Source: Acidobacteriota bacterium (GTDB taxonomy: Bacteria; Acidobacteriota; Blastocatellia; RBC074). From it: a stretch of 64,000 bases of DNA. The DNA is taken from the NCBI GenBank assembly GCA_016715865.1, contig JADJXM010000023.1, forward strand, positions 18,468-82,467, given 5' to 3'. Both the position numbers and the translations under genes were made by a program. The notes beneath the pieces were generated by a model. It saw nothing but the letters and a program-made list of their open reading frames with translations, made no database searches and was not told the origin of the DNA. Numbering within the stretch: the stretch's first letter is position 1; the number at the start of each line of letters is the position of its first letter. Below are positions 1-18,296 of the stretch, in pieces.

Positions 1-233
<233 letters not shown>

Positions 234-239
234 AAAAAA

Positions 240-421
240 GTTTCCAGTTTCCAGCAGGAATAGTTTCCAGTGGGGAAGTTTCCAGTTTCCAGTATCCGGT
301 TTCCAGTCTTCAGAGTTGTGCGGATTGATTTCCAGTTGAACAGCCTCAAACTATCTTCAGCACCATGTGCTTAAGACTGGAAACTGGAAACTATTCCTAC
401 TGGAAACTTCCCCACTTGAAA

Positions 422-430
<9 letters not shown>
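240..430. repeat. Mosaic inverted repeat of GGAAACT units
   Basis: The left side (240-308) is a run of TTTCCAGTTTCCAG units. The right side (374-430) carries the complementary ACTGGAAACTGGAAAC units. The arms share sub-modules (ATTCCTACTGGAAACTT, TTCCCCACT) in permuted order, so the pairing is mosaic rather than one clean stem. The right arm includes the last codons and stop of the TPR protein. Related copies lie at 12302-12433 and 36064-36180. Confidence 0.85.
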
Positions 431-1723
<1,293 letters not shown>

Positions 1724-1750
1724 GAGTCGATAGTCTCAATAATCGCCCCT

Positions 1751-2407
1751 TCAATTAACGGGGGAAACAACGCTTCCGGTATCGGTTGAGACGACCGCTC
1801 CCGCGACCGCTGCGCCACCGGCTCCGAGCAGAATGGCTGCGATCGCCGCGCTGTTGAGCACCGGCGACGTGGATGAACTGGTCATCACCATGGGAACGCA
1901 TCGAACTCCACGCTGTGTCCGGACCGGAACTATCGCGGCGTCCTGACCGTCTGTCGCCGTCACACCTTCGGCGGTATTGATCGAGACCTTAACGCCAGGA
2001 GTCGAATTGACCAGGATGTTGCCTTCAAGCAGATCCCCGCTGATAAGATTGTCCGAGTAACGTATGAGATACTGCGTGCCGGGATTGAGCTCGACGCGGC
2101 CGAGCGGACCCAGGTTGACGATCGCACGGTTGCCCTTCGCGCACGCCACCTTGATTCGACTTTCGGTGAAGACAGTCGTCCCATTGATGGCCTTTTTATC
2201 ATTCACCGTCACCGATCCATACACCGTCAGCTGGCCGACCACCTGTGGCGGATTGTCCTTTTTACTCGATTTAGTGCCCGTGTTTGAGGCTGAAGCTTTC
2301 TTTCCGGCTGCATAGGCCGGAGTGGTTCCAAGAATTGTCGAAAGACTGACAACAATGATCAGAATTCGCATTATCGACTCACGCCGTATCAGCGAACGAT
2401 TCTGCAT
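1751..2407 (-). CDS. Secreted FecR-like domain protein
   Basis: 218 residues. A strong Shine-Dalgarno (GGGAGGAG) sits just before the ATG at 2407, so this start is preferred to the Met at residue 13, although the hydrophobic signal core (MRILIIVVSLSTILG, ending AYA-A) begins only there. Residues about 58-160 form a FecR-like beta domain (VGQLTVYGSVTVNDK, LGPLGRVELNPGTQYLIRY, NTAEGVTATDG). A Gly/Ala-rich hydrophobic stretch near residues 184-206 may be a second membrane segment. FecR-like domains of this kind in exopolysaccharide clusters are periplasmic and of poorly known function. The 28 bp gap to the next gene suggests co-transcription. Confidence 0.75.
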   Translation of the reverse strand: MQNRSLIRRESIMRILIIVVSLSTILGTTPAYAAGKKASASNTGTKSSKKDNPPQVVGQLTVYGSVTVNDKKAINGTTVFTESRIKVACAKGNRAIVNLGPLGRVELNPGTQYLIRYSDNLISGDLLEGNILVNSTPGVKVSINTAEGVTATDGQDAAIVPVRTQRGVRCVPMVMTSSSTSPVLNSAAIAAILLGAGGAAVAGAVVSTDTGSVVSPVN

Positions 2408-2884
<477 letters not shown>

Positions 2885-3187
2885 TAGTTAAAAGTTAAAA
2901 GTTGAAAGTCAGAAGAATTCCGATAAGTCAGGAAGAAATTAATCGCAAAGCCGCAAAGAGGCAAAGAATTAATCGCAAAGGCCGCTAAGGTGCAAAGATT
3001 TTTTGGTGATATGAATATCTGGATTATAGCCCACTGGATATAAATCGAACACTGATCTTCCCTGTATATCTTTGCCTCTTTGCGGCCTTTGCGATTATTT
3101 CTTTGCATCTTTGCGGTCTTTGCGATTAATTTCTTCCGAATTTACCGGCGTTCTCCTGACTTTCAACTTTCAACTTTTAACTTTCAC
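2885..3187. repeat. Nested inverted repeat: AAAGTTGAAAGT arms around a MITE-like element
   Basis: The outer arms are AGTTAAAAGTTAAAAGTTG... at 2885-2912 and its complement CTGACTTTCAACTTTCAAC... at 3157-3185. Inside these, a second arm pair begins GAAGAAATTAATCGCAAAG (about 2932) and ends CTTTGCGATTAATTTCTTC (about 3135). Inside that lies the 130 bp element at 2969-3098. The arrangement looks like one palindrome inserted into another. The right outer arm encodes the last residues and stop of the adaptor protein ending at 3170. Confidence 0.85.
2969..3098 (+). mobile_element. MITE-like 130 bp element, copy 1
   Basis: About 26 bp terminal inverted repeats (AATCGCAAAGGCCGC... and ...GCGGCCTTTGCGATT) flank an AT-rich core of about 75 bp beginning TTTTTTGGTGATATGAATAT. 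The complement of 45208-45337 is the same length and matches the core with about five differences. It has no coding capacity. The conserved core plus terminal repeats fits a non-autonomous mobile element or a folded RNA element. No transposase is present in the window. Confidence 0.7.
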
Positions 3188-4384
3188 TCCCTGGCCGGTG
3201 ACCAGGCTGCCAGGTTGAAGGACGATGGGAGTGTTGGCGGGGACACCTTCGACAACGACCCAGTCGCCATCCCTGCGACCGACGAGGACATTTTGCTCAA
3301 CCGCCTTATTATTCTTGATGGTGAAGATCTTTTGAATACCCGCGAAATTTACGATGGCTGAAGCCGGTATCATGATGACTTCGGAAGTTGAAGATGTCTG
3401 TATCTCAGCGCGAGCGAAGGATCCCGGGCGCAGCAGACCGTTATGATTATCGACTTCGGCTTCGATGATCAGACTTCTGCTCTGTTCATCGAATGCGGGG
3501 CTCAATCGGGCAACGCGGCCGGAATAGCTCTGACCGAACTGATCATCGACAGTCACCTTGACCGATTGACCGGCGCGAATCCCCTCGGCCTCGCGTTCGG
3601 GCACTTCAAGGCGCAGGCGGAGCGGATGAAGCCTGACGACTCGAATGGCGGGAATGCCGGGAGCCAGGAATTCACCAACCGTCACCAACCGCTCGCGGAC
3701 AGCGCCGTTGAATGGGGCGTAGAGAGTGGTTTCTGCCAGTTGTTGTCTGGCGATTGCGAGTTCAGATCTGCGCTGGAGCAGAACGGCCTGTCGGTTGCGG
3801 ACCTCTTCGACGGAATCCTGGTAGCGGCTGTCAGCGACTTTGTATGCGGATTCGACTCGATCCAGTTCGGCCTCAGGCTGGATTCCCTGCCTGACGAGCT
3901 GCCGGGTTCGTTCCCTGTTCTGAGCTGCCTCATCCAGCAGCGCGCGCGCCTGTCTGACAAGCGCCATGTTTTCGGTATCGATACGGTCGTCTGTCCCCTG
4001 CGGAGGCAGGCCAAGGCGTACCCGAGCCTGTTGAAGCGCGGCTTCCGTTTGATCGAGTCGAACCTTGAAATCGTTCGTCTCGAGCTGAGCGACAACCTGC
4101 CCTTTCTTTACCTGCGTGCCTAAATCGACAAGCAACTTTTCCAGACGTCCGGCGACCTTGAAACTGAGCGTGGCCTGCTCATCGGCAGCCAGCGTGCCAG
4201 GCGCGTTGACCCTTCGAACCAGCTTGCGCAGCTCCGCGCGGCCAACACTGACCTCTTTGACGGGCAGGTTGATTGCGCTGCGATCCCTCGAAGCTGATGC
4301 CGGGGATGCCCCTCCACCGCAACCATTAATTAAAATGATGACCGCTAGAAGTGGTAATAAAGACAGTGTGAATCTAAATTTCAA
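3170..4384 (-). CDS. RND efflux periplasmic adaptor lipoprotein (HlyD/MFP family)
   Basis: About 404 residues from a TTG start at 4384 that has a GGGAG Shine-Dalgarno seven bases upstream. This start gives a textbook lipoprotein signal (MKFRFTLSLLPLLAVIILIN then Cys). An upstream ATG at 4438 would only add a poor N-terminus. Next come the biotinyl-lipoyl-like half motif (GRLEKLLVDLGTQVKKGQVV), a long alpha-helical hairpin (about residues 100-200), the second lipoyl half (ETTLYAPFNGAVRERLVTVG), a beta-barrel and a membrane-proximal domain. Such adaptors link an inner-membrane RND or ABC pump to an outer-membrane channel. No pump gene adjoins it, so it is an orphan here. The C-terminal KVKS and stop lie in the flanking repeat. 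Confidence 0.88.
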   Translation of the reverse strand: MKFRFTLSLLPLLAVIILINGCGGGASPASASRDRSAINLPVKEVSVGRAELRKLVRRVNAPGTLAADEQATLSFKVAGRLEKLLVDLGTQVKKGQVVAQLETNDFKVRLDQTEAALQQARVRLGLPPQGTDDRIDTENMALVRQARALLDEAAQNRERTRQLVRQGIQPEAELDRVESAYKVADSRYQDSVEEVRNRQAVLLQRRSELAIARQQLAETTLYAPFNGAVRERLVTVGEFLAPGIPAIRVVRLHPLRLRLEVPEREAEGIRAGQSVKVTVDDQFGQSYSGRVARLSPAFDEQSRSLIIEAEVDNHNGLLRPGSFARAEIQTSSTSEVIMIPASAIVNFAGIQKIFTIKNNKAVEQNVLVGRRDGDWVVVEGVPANTPIVLQPGSLVTGQGVKVKS

Positions 4385-4534
4385 CCGTAAGCTCCCAAAA
4401 TGAATTAGATAAATTATCATTGACAGTATTACAGGCATGTCTTTGATTTACGAATTATAACCGCAGTGATATCAACTTGCACAATCTCCGCCATTAACTT
4501 TCACCAATCGACTTGTTGTGAGAAGATCCCCGGT

Positions 4535-5815
4535 ATGGACAGAAAACACATGCGTAAGTTGATTCTATCTTTTGGCGCATTGGCGATGACCGCATTGCTC
4601 CATTTCATTGTCATAGAGGCGGGTCGTGCCGGGCAGGGTAAGGAAGCTCCATTTATGCGGTCGGAGCTGATCTTTCCACTCGAACACTGGCACAATCATG
4701 CGTCGATGATAGTCGAGTGTCCGAATGGCGATCTTCTGGTCTGCTGGTTCAATGGATCGGGCGAGCGGCAGGCGGATGACGTCAAGGTCGAGGGCGCGAG
4801 AATGAAGCGTGGAGCGAAGACCTGGAGTCAGAGGTTCACGATGGCGGATGTCCCCGGCTATCCTGACACGAACTGCACAATATTCATCGATCCGCAGCAG
4901 AGATTGTGGCTGCTCTGGCCGACGATCATGGCCAACGAATGGCATACGGCGCTGATGCGGTACAAAATCTCGAGCAGGTATCAGGGCGAGGGTCCGCCTG
5001 TCTGGGATGTGAGCGAGGTTTTGCATGTCACTCCGGGGCAGAAGTTCGTCGATACAGTCAACTCATTCGTCGACGAGCACGAGAAGAAGTTGACGGGTGA
5101 GTCCGAAGAGATTCGCTCGCGCATGAAACCCTTCCTCGAACGCACACGCAAGAACGCGGCTGACAAACTCTTTCGCAGAATGGGCTGGATGACGCGCGCG
5201 CATCCCTTCGTGCTTGACAACAGTCGCCTGATCGTGCCGCTCTATTCCGACGGGTATTCGTTTTCGCTGATGGCGATCACCGATGACTGGGGCAAGACCT
5301 GGCATACCAGCACTCCGCTGGTCGGCCTGGGAAATATTCAGCCGAGCATCGTCAAGCGAAAAGACGGCAGTCTCTATGCTCTGATGAGGGACAACGGGCC
5401 GGCGCCCAAGCGGCTGCATGCGAGCGAGTCGCGCGATCGGGGCGAAACATGGTCACCCGTCGTCGACAGCGAGATCCCGAATCCGGGCTCTGGCGCAGAG
5501 ATCATCACGCTGCGCAACGGACACTGGGCGCTGATTTACAACGATACCGAGAGAGGGCGCCATTCACTGGCCGTCTCGATCTCGGAAGATGAAGGCAGGA
5601 CATGGCGCTGGACGCGCCATCTCGAACAGGATAAAGCGGGACCTGAGGCCGGCCAATACCACTACCCGTCGATCATTCAGGCCCGTGACGGATCGCTTCA
5701 TGCCACATGGAGCTATCATCTCAATCGCAAGGATCTCGAGAAGGACTCAGGCGGCAGGATCCTCCGCAAATCGATCAAGCATGCCCACTTCAATGAGGCA
5801 TGGGTCATGCAATAA
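4535..5815 (+). CDS. Sialidase-like BNR-repeat exo-enzyme, secreted
   Basis: About 426 residues from the ATG at 4535. A later Met at 4550 is possible and neither has a strong ribosome site. The N-terminus is a signal peptide (RKLILSFGALAMTALLHFIVI). The body is a six-bladed propeller of the BNR_2 type, with Asp-box-like turns (SEDEGRTWRW, SRDRGETWSPV, TDDWGKTWHTS) and the conserved segment NGDLLVCWFNGSGE. Family members hydrolyse terminal sialic acids or related sugars, but many lack demonstrated sialidase activity. It is divergent from the adaptor gene and monocistronic. The substrate cannot be read from sequence. Confidence 0.82.
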   Translation: MDRKHMRKLILSFGALAMTALLHFIVIEAGRAGQGKEAPFMRSELIFPLEHWHNHASMIVECPNGDLLVCWFNGSGERQADDVKVEGARMKRGAKTWSQRFTMADVPGYPDTNCTIFIDPQQRLWLLWPTIMANEWHTALMRYKISSRYQGEGPPVWDVSEVLHVTPGQKFVDTVNSFVDEHEKKLTGESEEIRSRMKPFLERTRKNAADKLFRRMGWMTRAHPFVLDNSRLIVPLYSDGYSFSLMAITDDWGKTWHTSTPLVGLGNIQPSIVKRKDGSLYALMRDNGPAPKRLHASESRDRGETWSPVVDSEIPNPGSGAEIITLRNGHWALIYNDTERGRHSLAVSISEDEGRTWRWTRHLEQDKAGPEAGQYHYPSIIQARDGSLHATWSYHLNRKDLEKDSGGRILRKSIKHAHFNEAWVMQ

Positions 5816-5931
5816 ACTGCTGGAAACTTTACCATTTTGATGCGATCTGATTTAGTATGTCGGATTCAGATATTTAATGACTCGATTGAGCAGTTAAAAA
5901 TCATACGACAAGGTGACGTTCATTTATCATC

Positions 5932-6474
5932 ATGATGTACAGTCAACAAGAATATGAGATGGTGCGGCGGCAGACGATGCAGATCGAAGCCGAGAAAAGG
6001 GCCGTTCTGCGAATGGCTTTGATCGTTGTTTCGATACTGCTGGCGGCTGCACTCTTGCTGGCCGGATTGATGTATCGGAATTACAGCACGGCGGGCAGTA
6101 GAATCCAGAATGCCGAAAACCGTGCGGCGGCTTTGGAGCAGCAATTAGGCGCCGTGACACAGGAGCTTGAAGAGAAGAAGGCCATACTTGCCAGAAATGA
6201 GGCGGCAGAGGCAAAGCAGAACCAGGTTATTCAGGAGGTGGTTCCGAAGATGCTCAACAAGACTGCTCGCGATATCGATCTGGCCGCCATGGCTCATGCC
6301 ATTTACGACCAGCCGGGACACGTTATCACCTTGCCCGGCATCCCGCCTGATAATGTACTGCGCCGGTATCGTCACCGCGTCAACGGAGTGCCATACAGTT
6401 ATGTACTTGTTGCCGGTCAGGTTGACGGCCAGTGGCGACTTTATTCAAATCTGGTTAAGAATAAGGCAGATTAG
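5932..6474 (+). CDS. Single-pass membrane coiled-coil protein, unknown function
   Basis: 180 residues, not assigned to a family. A short charged cytoplasmic segment (about 1-26) is followed by one transmembrane helix (MALIVVSILLAAALLLAGLMY, about 28-48). A coiled coil follows (about 55-95: ENRAAALEQQLGAVTQELEEKK), then a C-terminal globular portion (about 110-180) with pattern HVITLPGIPP and VNGVPYSYVLVAGQVDG. The start could be either of two adjacent ATGs. It converges on the DUF1552 gene, with a long hairpin between the two stops. Confidence 0.65.
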   Translation: MMYSQQEYEMVRRQTMQIEAEKRAVLRMALIVVSILLAAALLLAGLMYRNYSTAGSRIQNAENRAAALEQQLGAVTQELEEKKAILARNEAAEAKQNQVIQEVVPKMLNKTARDIDLAAMAHAIYDQPGHVITLPGIPPDNVLRRYRHRVNGVPYSYVLVAGQVDGQWRLYSNLVKNKAD

Positions 6475-6480
6475 AATAAG

Positions 6481-7905
<1,425 letters not shown>

Positions 7906-7942
7906 CAGCTATTCTCCATAAACTTCAAATTGTCCAAAGAGA

Positions 7943-10468
7943 TTATAACTTCTCAGCGCCGCGACGTTGCTGAAAGGGAAGGCTGTTGACGATGCCGAGC
8001 ACGAGGCTCGAGAATCTGTGATTGTCAGCCGTCAGTTGTTTCGAGATCCTCTTTAACTCAGGTCTATCGTAGCGTTCCAGACCGCGACCAAGGGCATAAG
8101 TCATGAGCTTTTCGGTCAGTCCTTCAGCGAAAGAATTCCGATCAGAGACGAGAATGGACTTAAGTTCCGCAGGTCCCTTGAATGTCCTTCCATCGGGCAG
8201 TACGCCGGAGGCATCGATAGGCAGTTTACCATCCAATGTCCGCCAGGCTCCAATGGCATTGTAGTTTTCCAGACCGAAGCCTAGCGGATCCATACGTGCA
8301 TGGCAGGAAGCGCAGACTGTATTCTTTCGATGCTCCTCGAGCTGCTGTCTGAGTGAAGCGGTTGCACCGACCTTGCTGTCATCCAGATTTGGCACATCCG
8401 GAGGAGGTGGCGGCGGCGGCGCATTGAGAATATTCTCGAGTATCCATTTTCCACGCAGGACGGGCGAGGTCCTGGTCGTGTATGACGACACGGCGAGCAC
8501 GCTGGCTTGTGTCAGCACACCTCCCCGTTGCGGATTGTCGCCGAGTTGAATCTTGCGGAAGTCGGGGCCGGTGACACCTGCAATTCCATAAAAATCTGCC
8601 AGGCGCTGATTGAGAAAGCTGTATTTCGCGTCAATGAAATCGACCAGGCTCAGGTCGTTGCGAACGATATTTTCAAAGAAGAGCTCGGTCTCGCGTCGCA
8701 TCGACATGCGAAGGTACTCATCGAATTCCGGGAAACGCTCGGCGTCGGGCTTGAAGGATTCGAGCTTGCGAAGTTCGAGCCACTGGCCCCCGAAATTTTC
8801 GACGATCGCGCTTGATTTCGGATCTTTGAGCATGCGGCGGACCTGTGCTGCGAGCACAGCCGGGCGACGCAGGGTTCCCTGTTCAGCAGCGCGATAAAGC
8901 TCGGCATCCGGCATACTGGACCAGATGAAGTATGAAAGACGGCTGGCAAGTTCGAACTGGCCGATCGGAAAAGAGCCGGCAGAGGCCGTAGCCGGTCGAT
9001 CCTGTTCTATCCGAAACAGAAAATGGGGCGAGACGAGCATGGCCTGAATGGCCACAACCAGACCGTCCTCGAACGAGTCACCGGTCTTCCGCACTTCAGC
9101 CACAAGTCCGAGCAGCTTGTCTGCTTCGGCGCTTCTGACCGGCCGGCGCCAGGCGCGGCTGGTAAGATCGGTGATAATTTTGCGCGCGCAGGTTGCCTGA
9201 TGCTGACCGTCGAAATGGCCGCAAGTATAAATCTTTTCGAGGCTGTCGGGAGATGGTCCCATGACCTGATCGTAAGGGCCGCCGACTTCGACGTTTGTAA
9301 TCCGCGCCTCATTGGCGGGGGTCTTCCTGGCACGCCTGGCCTCGAACTGCTTGCGCAGGAATTCGATGCGTTGCGGTGGAGCATTTTTAGGCGGCCGAAA
9401 CTCGAGAGGCGGAGGCGGCGGGCGCTTCGAGGGATTCGGTCCATCGTAGCTCACCGGCAACCCTTCGTACAAATTCATGATCGTCACCGCGATCCAGTGA
9501 TCGCCGGCCGTGATCCGCGACCTGAAATCCTTCGTCATCCCGCCAAAATCCTGGACATCGTCCGAGAATGAAGCGACTCCGACCGGATCGAATTCGAGCG
9601 ACTTTTCGAGCCTGCCGTCGATCCACAACCCGATCGTGATTGGATCGGAACCCAGTGGCCGGACTCCGCCGAGAAAAGCTCTCAGGTTATATTCCGCAGT
9701 GGCTGGAAAGCGGTAACGGAAATGGACGGCATTCGGCAGGCTGAGCCCCGTCCTGTCATATTCGAGGAGCGGTTTCGGCGATGGAACGATCCTGCCCCGC
9801 GTTAAACGCGGCCTGTAGAGAGTCGGCTTGAGCGCATCAGGGCCGAAGACAGAAAGACGGGCGACCTGCTCCGCAGCCGTCAGATACTTCTCCATCAGAA
9901 CCGGGGGCAGCGAAAGAACATCGCCGATATTGTCGAACCCGTATCCGGAATCGTCCTGCGGGAAATCTTCAGCCGGCTTGACGTCTACGCCAAGCAGGTC
10001 GCGGATCGTATTGTTGTATTCCGCGCGGTTCAACCGGCGGGCGGTGACGCGCCCCGGATCGGGTTTGATCAGTCGATCGGCTCGCTCGAATTCAAGCTCA
10101 AGCCAGTGAATGATCGCCTTGATCGATTCGGGATCGGGTCTCGGTATGCCTTTAGGCGGCATCTCACCGGTGCGGATCTTCTCATGCACCAGCTCCCAGA
10201 CCTCGCGATGCTCGACGACCGATTGCGCGGTACGCAGTGCATCCAGATCGACCCCGCCTGATTTCAGATCAGCGCTGTGACAGCCGGCGCAGTTTTCGAC
10301 AATGAAGGAACGGACAACCTTGTCGAAAGATGTCTGAGTCGCAGACTGCTCCGCGCGGCGTCCGGGCAGGCCGGCGAAAAGCCAGAAACAACCTGTCATT
10401 ATGACAACAGCCAGTCTGAGCGCCGACCTGCGGCCGGATTGATCTATATCAGGCATAATCATTTTCAT
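7943..10468 (-). CDS. DUF1587/1595/1592/1588/1585 di-haem secreted protein
   Basis: About 841 residues from the ATG at 10468. A longer frame would overlap the upstream gene by about 60 bp. A signal helix (LAVVIMTGCFWLFAGLPG) is followed by an N-terminal c-type haem motif CAGCH (about residues 60-64). Then come DUF1587 (RLNRAEYNNTIRDLLG), a carbohydrate-binding-like middle, DUF1595 (RPVRSAEADKLLG), DUF1592 (LASRLSYFIWSSMPD), DUF1588 with a second haem motif (CASCHARMDPLGFGLEN, about residue 720) and DUF1585 (EKLMTYALGRGLERYD). It is probably periplasmic or surface-exposed, working with the downstream DUF1552 protein. The role is usually guessed to be oxidative polysaccharide breakdown, not proven. 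The proline run (NAPPPPPPPDVP) is typical of the family. Confidence 0.92.
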   Translation of the reverse strand: MKMIMPDIDQSGRRSALRLAVVIMTGCFWLFAGLPGRRAEQSATQTSFDKVVRSFIVENCAGCHSADLKSGGVDLDALRTAQSVVEHREVWELVHEKIRTGEMPPKGIPRPDPESIKAIIHWLELEFERADRLIKPDPGRVTARRLNRAEYNNTIRDLLGVDVKPAEDFPQDDSGYGFDNIGDVLSLPPVLMEKYLTAAEQVARLSVFGPDALKPTLYRPRLTRGRIVPSPKPLLEYDRTGLSLPNAVHFRYRFPATAEYNLRAFLGGVRPLGSDPITIGLWIDGRLEKSLEFDPVGVASFSDDVQDFGGMTKDFRSRITAGDHWIAVTIMNLYEGLPVSYDGPNPSKRPPPPPLEFRPPKNAPPQRIEFLRKQFEARRARKTPANEARITNVEVGGPYDQVMGPSPDSLEKIYTCGHFDGQHQATCARKIITDLTSRAWRRPVRSAEADKLLGLVAEVRKTGDSFEDGLVVAIQAMLVSPHFLFRIEQDRPATASAGSFPIGQFELASRLSYFIWSSMPDAELYRAAEQGTLRRPAVLAAQVRRMLKDPKSSAIVENFGGQWLELRKLESFKPDAERFPEFDEYLRMSMRRETELFFENIVRNDLSLVDFIDAKYSFLNQRLADFYGIAGVTGPDFRKIQLGDNPQRGGVLTQASVLAVSSYTTRTSPVLRGKWILENILNAPPPPPPPDVPNLDDSKVGATASLRQQLEEHRKNTVCASCHARMDPLGFGLENYNAIGAWRTLDGKLPIDASGVLPDGRTFKGPAELKSILVSDRNSFAEGLTEKLMTYALGRGLERYDRPELKRISKQLTADNHRFSSLVLGIVNSLPFQQRRGAEKL

Positions 10469-10475
10469 CCGTCGA

Positions 10476-12239
<1,764 letters not shown>

Positions 12240-12301
12240 AGGGTGTCGGACTCCGTTCGCTGTCTGTCGATTGGAAAAAATCCCGAGCAGTCTACCAGAA
12301 G

Positions 12302-12433
12302 AAGTTTCCAGTTTCCAGTTTCCAGTTATAACGAATGTTCGAGTTGTTTCCATTTAAGCCATGTGTAACCATGCCTGCTCAACGAACAATCAGGAAGAGA
12401 CTGGAAACTGGAAACTTTCCCCACTGGAAACTT
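12302..12433. repeat. Inverted repeat of GGAAACT units between divergent genes
   Basis: Left arm 12302-12327 (AAGTTTCCAGTTTCCAGTTT...) and right arm 12400-12433 (ACTGGAAACTGGAAACTTT...). It lies between the starts of two divergent genes, so it is not a terminator here and would sit in both 5' leader regions. Five bases separate its right end from the next ATG. Confidence 0.85.
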
Positions 12434-12438
12434 CATTT

Positions 12439-12798
12439 ATGGCTATTCACAAGAAGCGCGAAACAGGGTCTCCGGCGGCGGCGCGATTGCTGCTCGAATC
12501 GACCGAGCCGGTCGAACTTCCACCGGCTGAGATAGACGAAGATAATGCGACGATCGAGCGCGAGGAGTTCCGCCCTCACCTGCCTGATCTTTTCAATGCG
12601 CTTGAAGATGGAGGTATGGTTATGCCGGCGCCGATCGTGCAGAGCGATTCTATCTTCATCATCGAAGGCGAGACCAGATCTTTCTGGGTCAGGCTGTGGC
12701 ACACGGACGAATCGCGGACCCGCATCGCGCGTCTGCACGTCATCAGTTGCCTCCCACGCCTGCCAAACATAAAAGTCGATCTTTTGGGGAGGATGTAA
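12439..12798 (+). CDS. Hypothetical small acidic protein
   Basis: 119 residues from ATG 12439, which starts directly after the GGAAACT repeat. Not recognised. The N-terminus is basic (MAIHKKRETGSPAAARLLLE). The middle is acidic and Pro-rich, and the C-terminal third is basic (RIARLHVISCLPRLPNIKV). No signal peptide or membrane segment. The opposite strand is also open across much of this region, so the coding strand is not certain. Rightward is favoured because the frame starts cleanly after the repeat. Confidence 0.45.
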   Translation: MAIHKKRETGSPAAARLLLESTEPVELPPAEIDEDNATIEREEFRPHLPDLFNALEDGGMVMPAPIVQSDSIFIIEGETRSFWVRLWHTDESRTRIARLHVISCLPRLPNIKVDLLGRM

Positions 12799-12976
12799 AA
12801 GTAGAAAGAATGGTCTTTTGCATTTTGCCTTCAGTCTGAGATAGTATCGCTTCTCACCCAAACCAGTTCCCCCTGGAAATGCTCCCTTTCCGAGACAAGC
12901 AACAGGATAATTGTTGAAGCCGCACAGGTATACGACTCTGCAACCTGAACCACTTTCAATTTTCAAGAGGTACGAA

Positions 12977-13513
12977 ATGAAAGCAGTAATAAGAATTGTA
13001 ATATTTGTCTGCGTCATGACGGCGCCGGCTTATGGAACGCTGATGTATTACCTTGAGGTCGAAGATCTGGCCAGGCTCTCATCCGACATTTTCAAGGGGC
13101 GAGTCGTATCGGCCACAACGTATTGGAATGAAGGGCGAACGCGAATCTACACGTCAATTCGCATACAGATCGACGATCCATACAAGGGGCGGACACGGCG
13201 GAGCCAGGTCGTCACGATCACGCAGCTGGGCGGCGAGCTGGACGGGGTGAAAATGGACTACGCCGGACGACCGACCTTCGAAGAGGGTGAAGCGGTTCTG
13301 CTCTTCACCACGCGCGGCAAGCGGGACGATTACGTCGTTATGGCGCTGAAACAGGGGAAGATGAGGGTCGAAGGCAGGGAGGCGGTGCGGGAATTCTCAG
13401 GCATTACGTTCGTCGAACGCGGGGTCACCGGATCACGCACGCCACTGCCGGCAGGCAGGAGCGTGCGATTGCCGCTTGATGAGGTACGCATGCGGATCGC
13501 GAGGGCGAGGTAA
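12977..13513 (+). CDS. Secreted hypothetical protein upstream of matrixin-like protease
   Basis: 178 residues from ATG 12977, which follows a good ribosome site (AAGAGG). Signal peptide MKAVIRIVIFVCVMTAPAYG, then a beta-rich domain (SSDIFKGRVVSATTYW, YTSIRIQIDDPYKG, FEEGEAVLLFTTRG). The pattern of short strands and an FKG-RV opening resembles proteins that precede secreted reprolysin/matrixin-type proteases. It ends two bases before the protease ATG, so the two are almost certainly translated from one message. No function is known; inhibition or secretion of the protease is only a guess. Confidence 0.7.
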   Translation: MKAVIRIVIFVCVMTAPAYGTLMYYLEVEDLARLSSDIFKGRVVSATTYWNEGRTRIYTSIRIQIDDPYKGRTRRSQVVTITQLGGELDGVKMDYAGRPTFEEGEAVLLFTTRGKRDDYVVMALKQGKMRVEGREAVREFSGITFVERGVTGSRTPLPAGRSVRLPLDEVRMRIARAR

Positions 13514-13515
13514 TA

Positions 13516-17684
<4,169 letters not shown>

Positions 17685-17817
17685 TTATCCCCTCCCTGGC
17701 TTGTATATATCAGAACGTGAGCGTCTGCGAGTACCCCATGAAGCTCGGAGACTTAAATACGTATTACGCAAATTTCCTTCTCAATGGATGCTCTTTTTCG
17801 AGATTTATTTCTCTTGC

Positions 17818-17848
17818 AGAGTTATGTTAACAGTGTTAACATAACTCT
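17818..17848. promoter_or_regulatory. Perfect 14 bp palindrome, candidate operator
   Basis: Left arm AGAGTTATGTTAAC (17818-17831), spacer AGT, right arm GTTAACATAACTCT (17835-17848). The arms are perfect reverse complements. It lies between the divergent PQQ dehydrogenase and the HTH-umuD-umuC genes, 134 bp from the first and 130 bp from the second start. The size, AT content and three-base spacer fit a dimeric repressor site better than a terminator. Which gene it controls, and whether it is a LexA-type damage box in this phylum, cannot be told from sequence. Confidence 0.65.
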
Positions 17849-17882
17849 CATCTCGATATGGTCAGTGGTGTAGGAAAGTGAA

Positions 17883-17964
<82 letters not shown>

Positions 17965-17978
17965 ACAGCGGGCAAAAA

Positions 17979-18188
<210 letters not shown>

Positions 18189-18296
18189 CAGGCCGGTCAT
18201 GGTCAGGCATTGTCGCCGGATATTTTTTGCGCCCCGATTGTTGCAGGGATTAAATCTAATGCAACAGACAGAACGAAAAGAGAGTGGGAAGAGGAT

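Noticed and set aside
12433..13017. Leftward open frame of 194 codons opposite the small genes at 12.4-13.0 kb
   Set aside because: No ribosome site or recognisable sequence, and it runs antisense to the signal peptide region of a well-supported secreted protein.
18210..18296. Longer N-terminus that could restore a UmuD cleavage arm
   Set aside because: The translated stretch (MSPDIFCAPIVAGIKSNATD...) has no similarity to the UmuD arm, lacks a ribosome site, and the ATG at 18297 has GAAGAGG directly before it.
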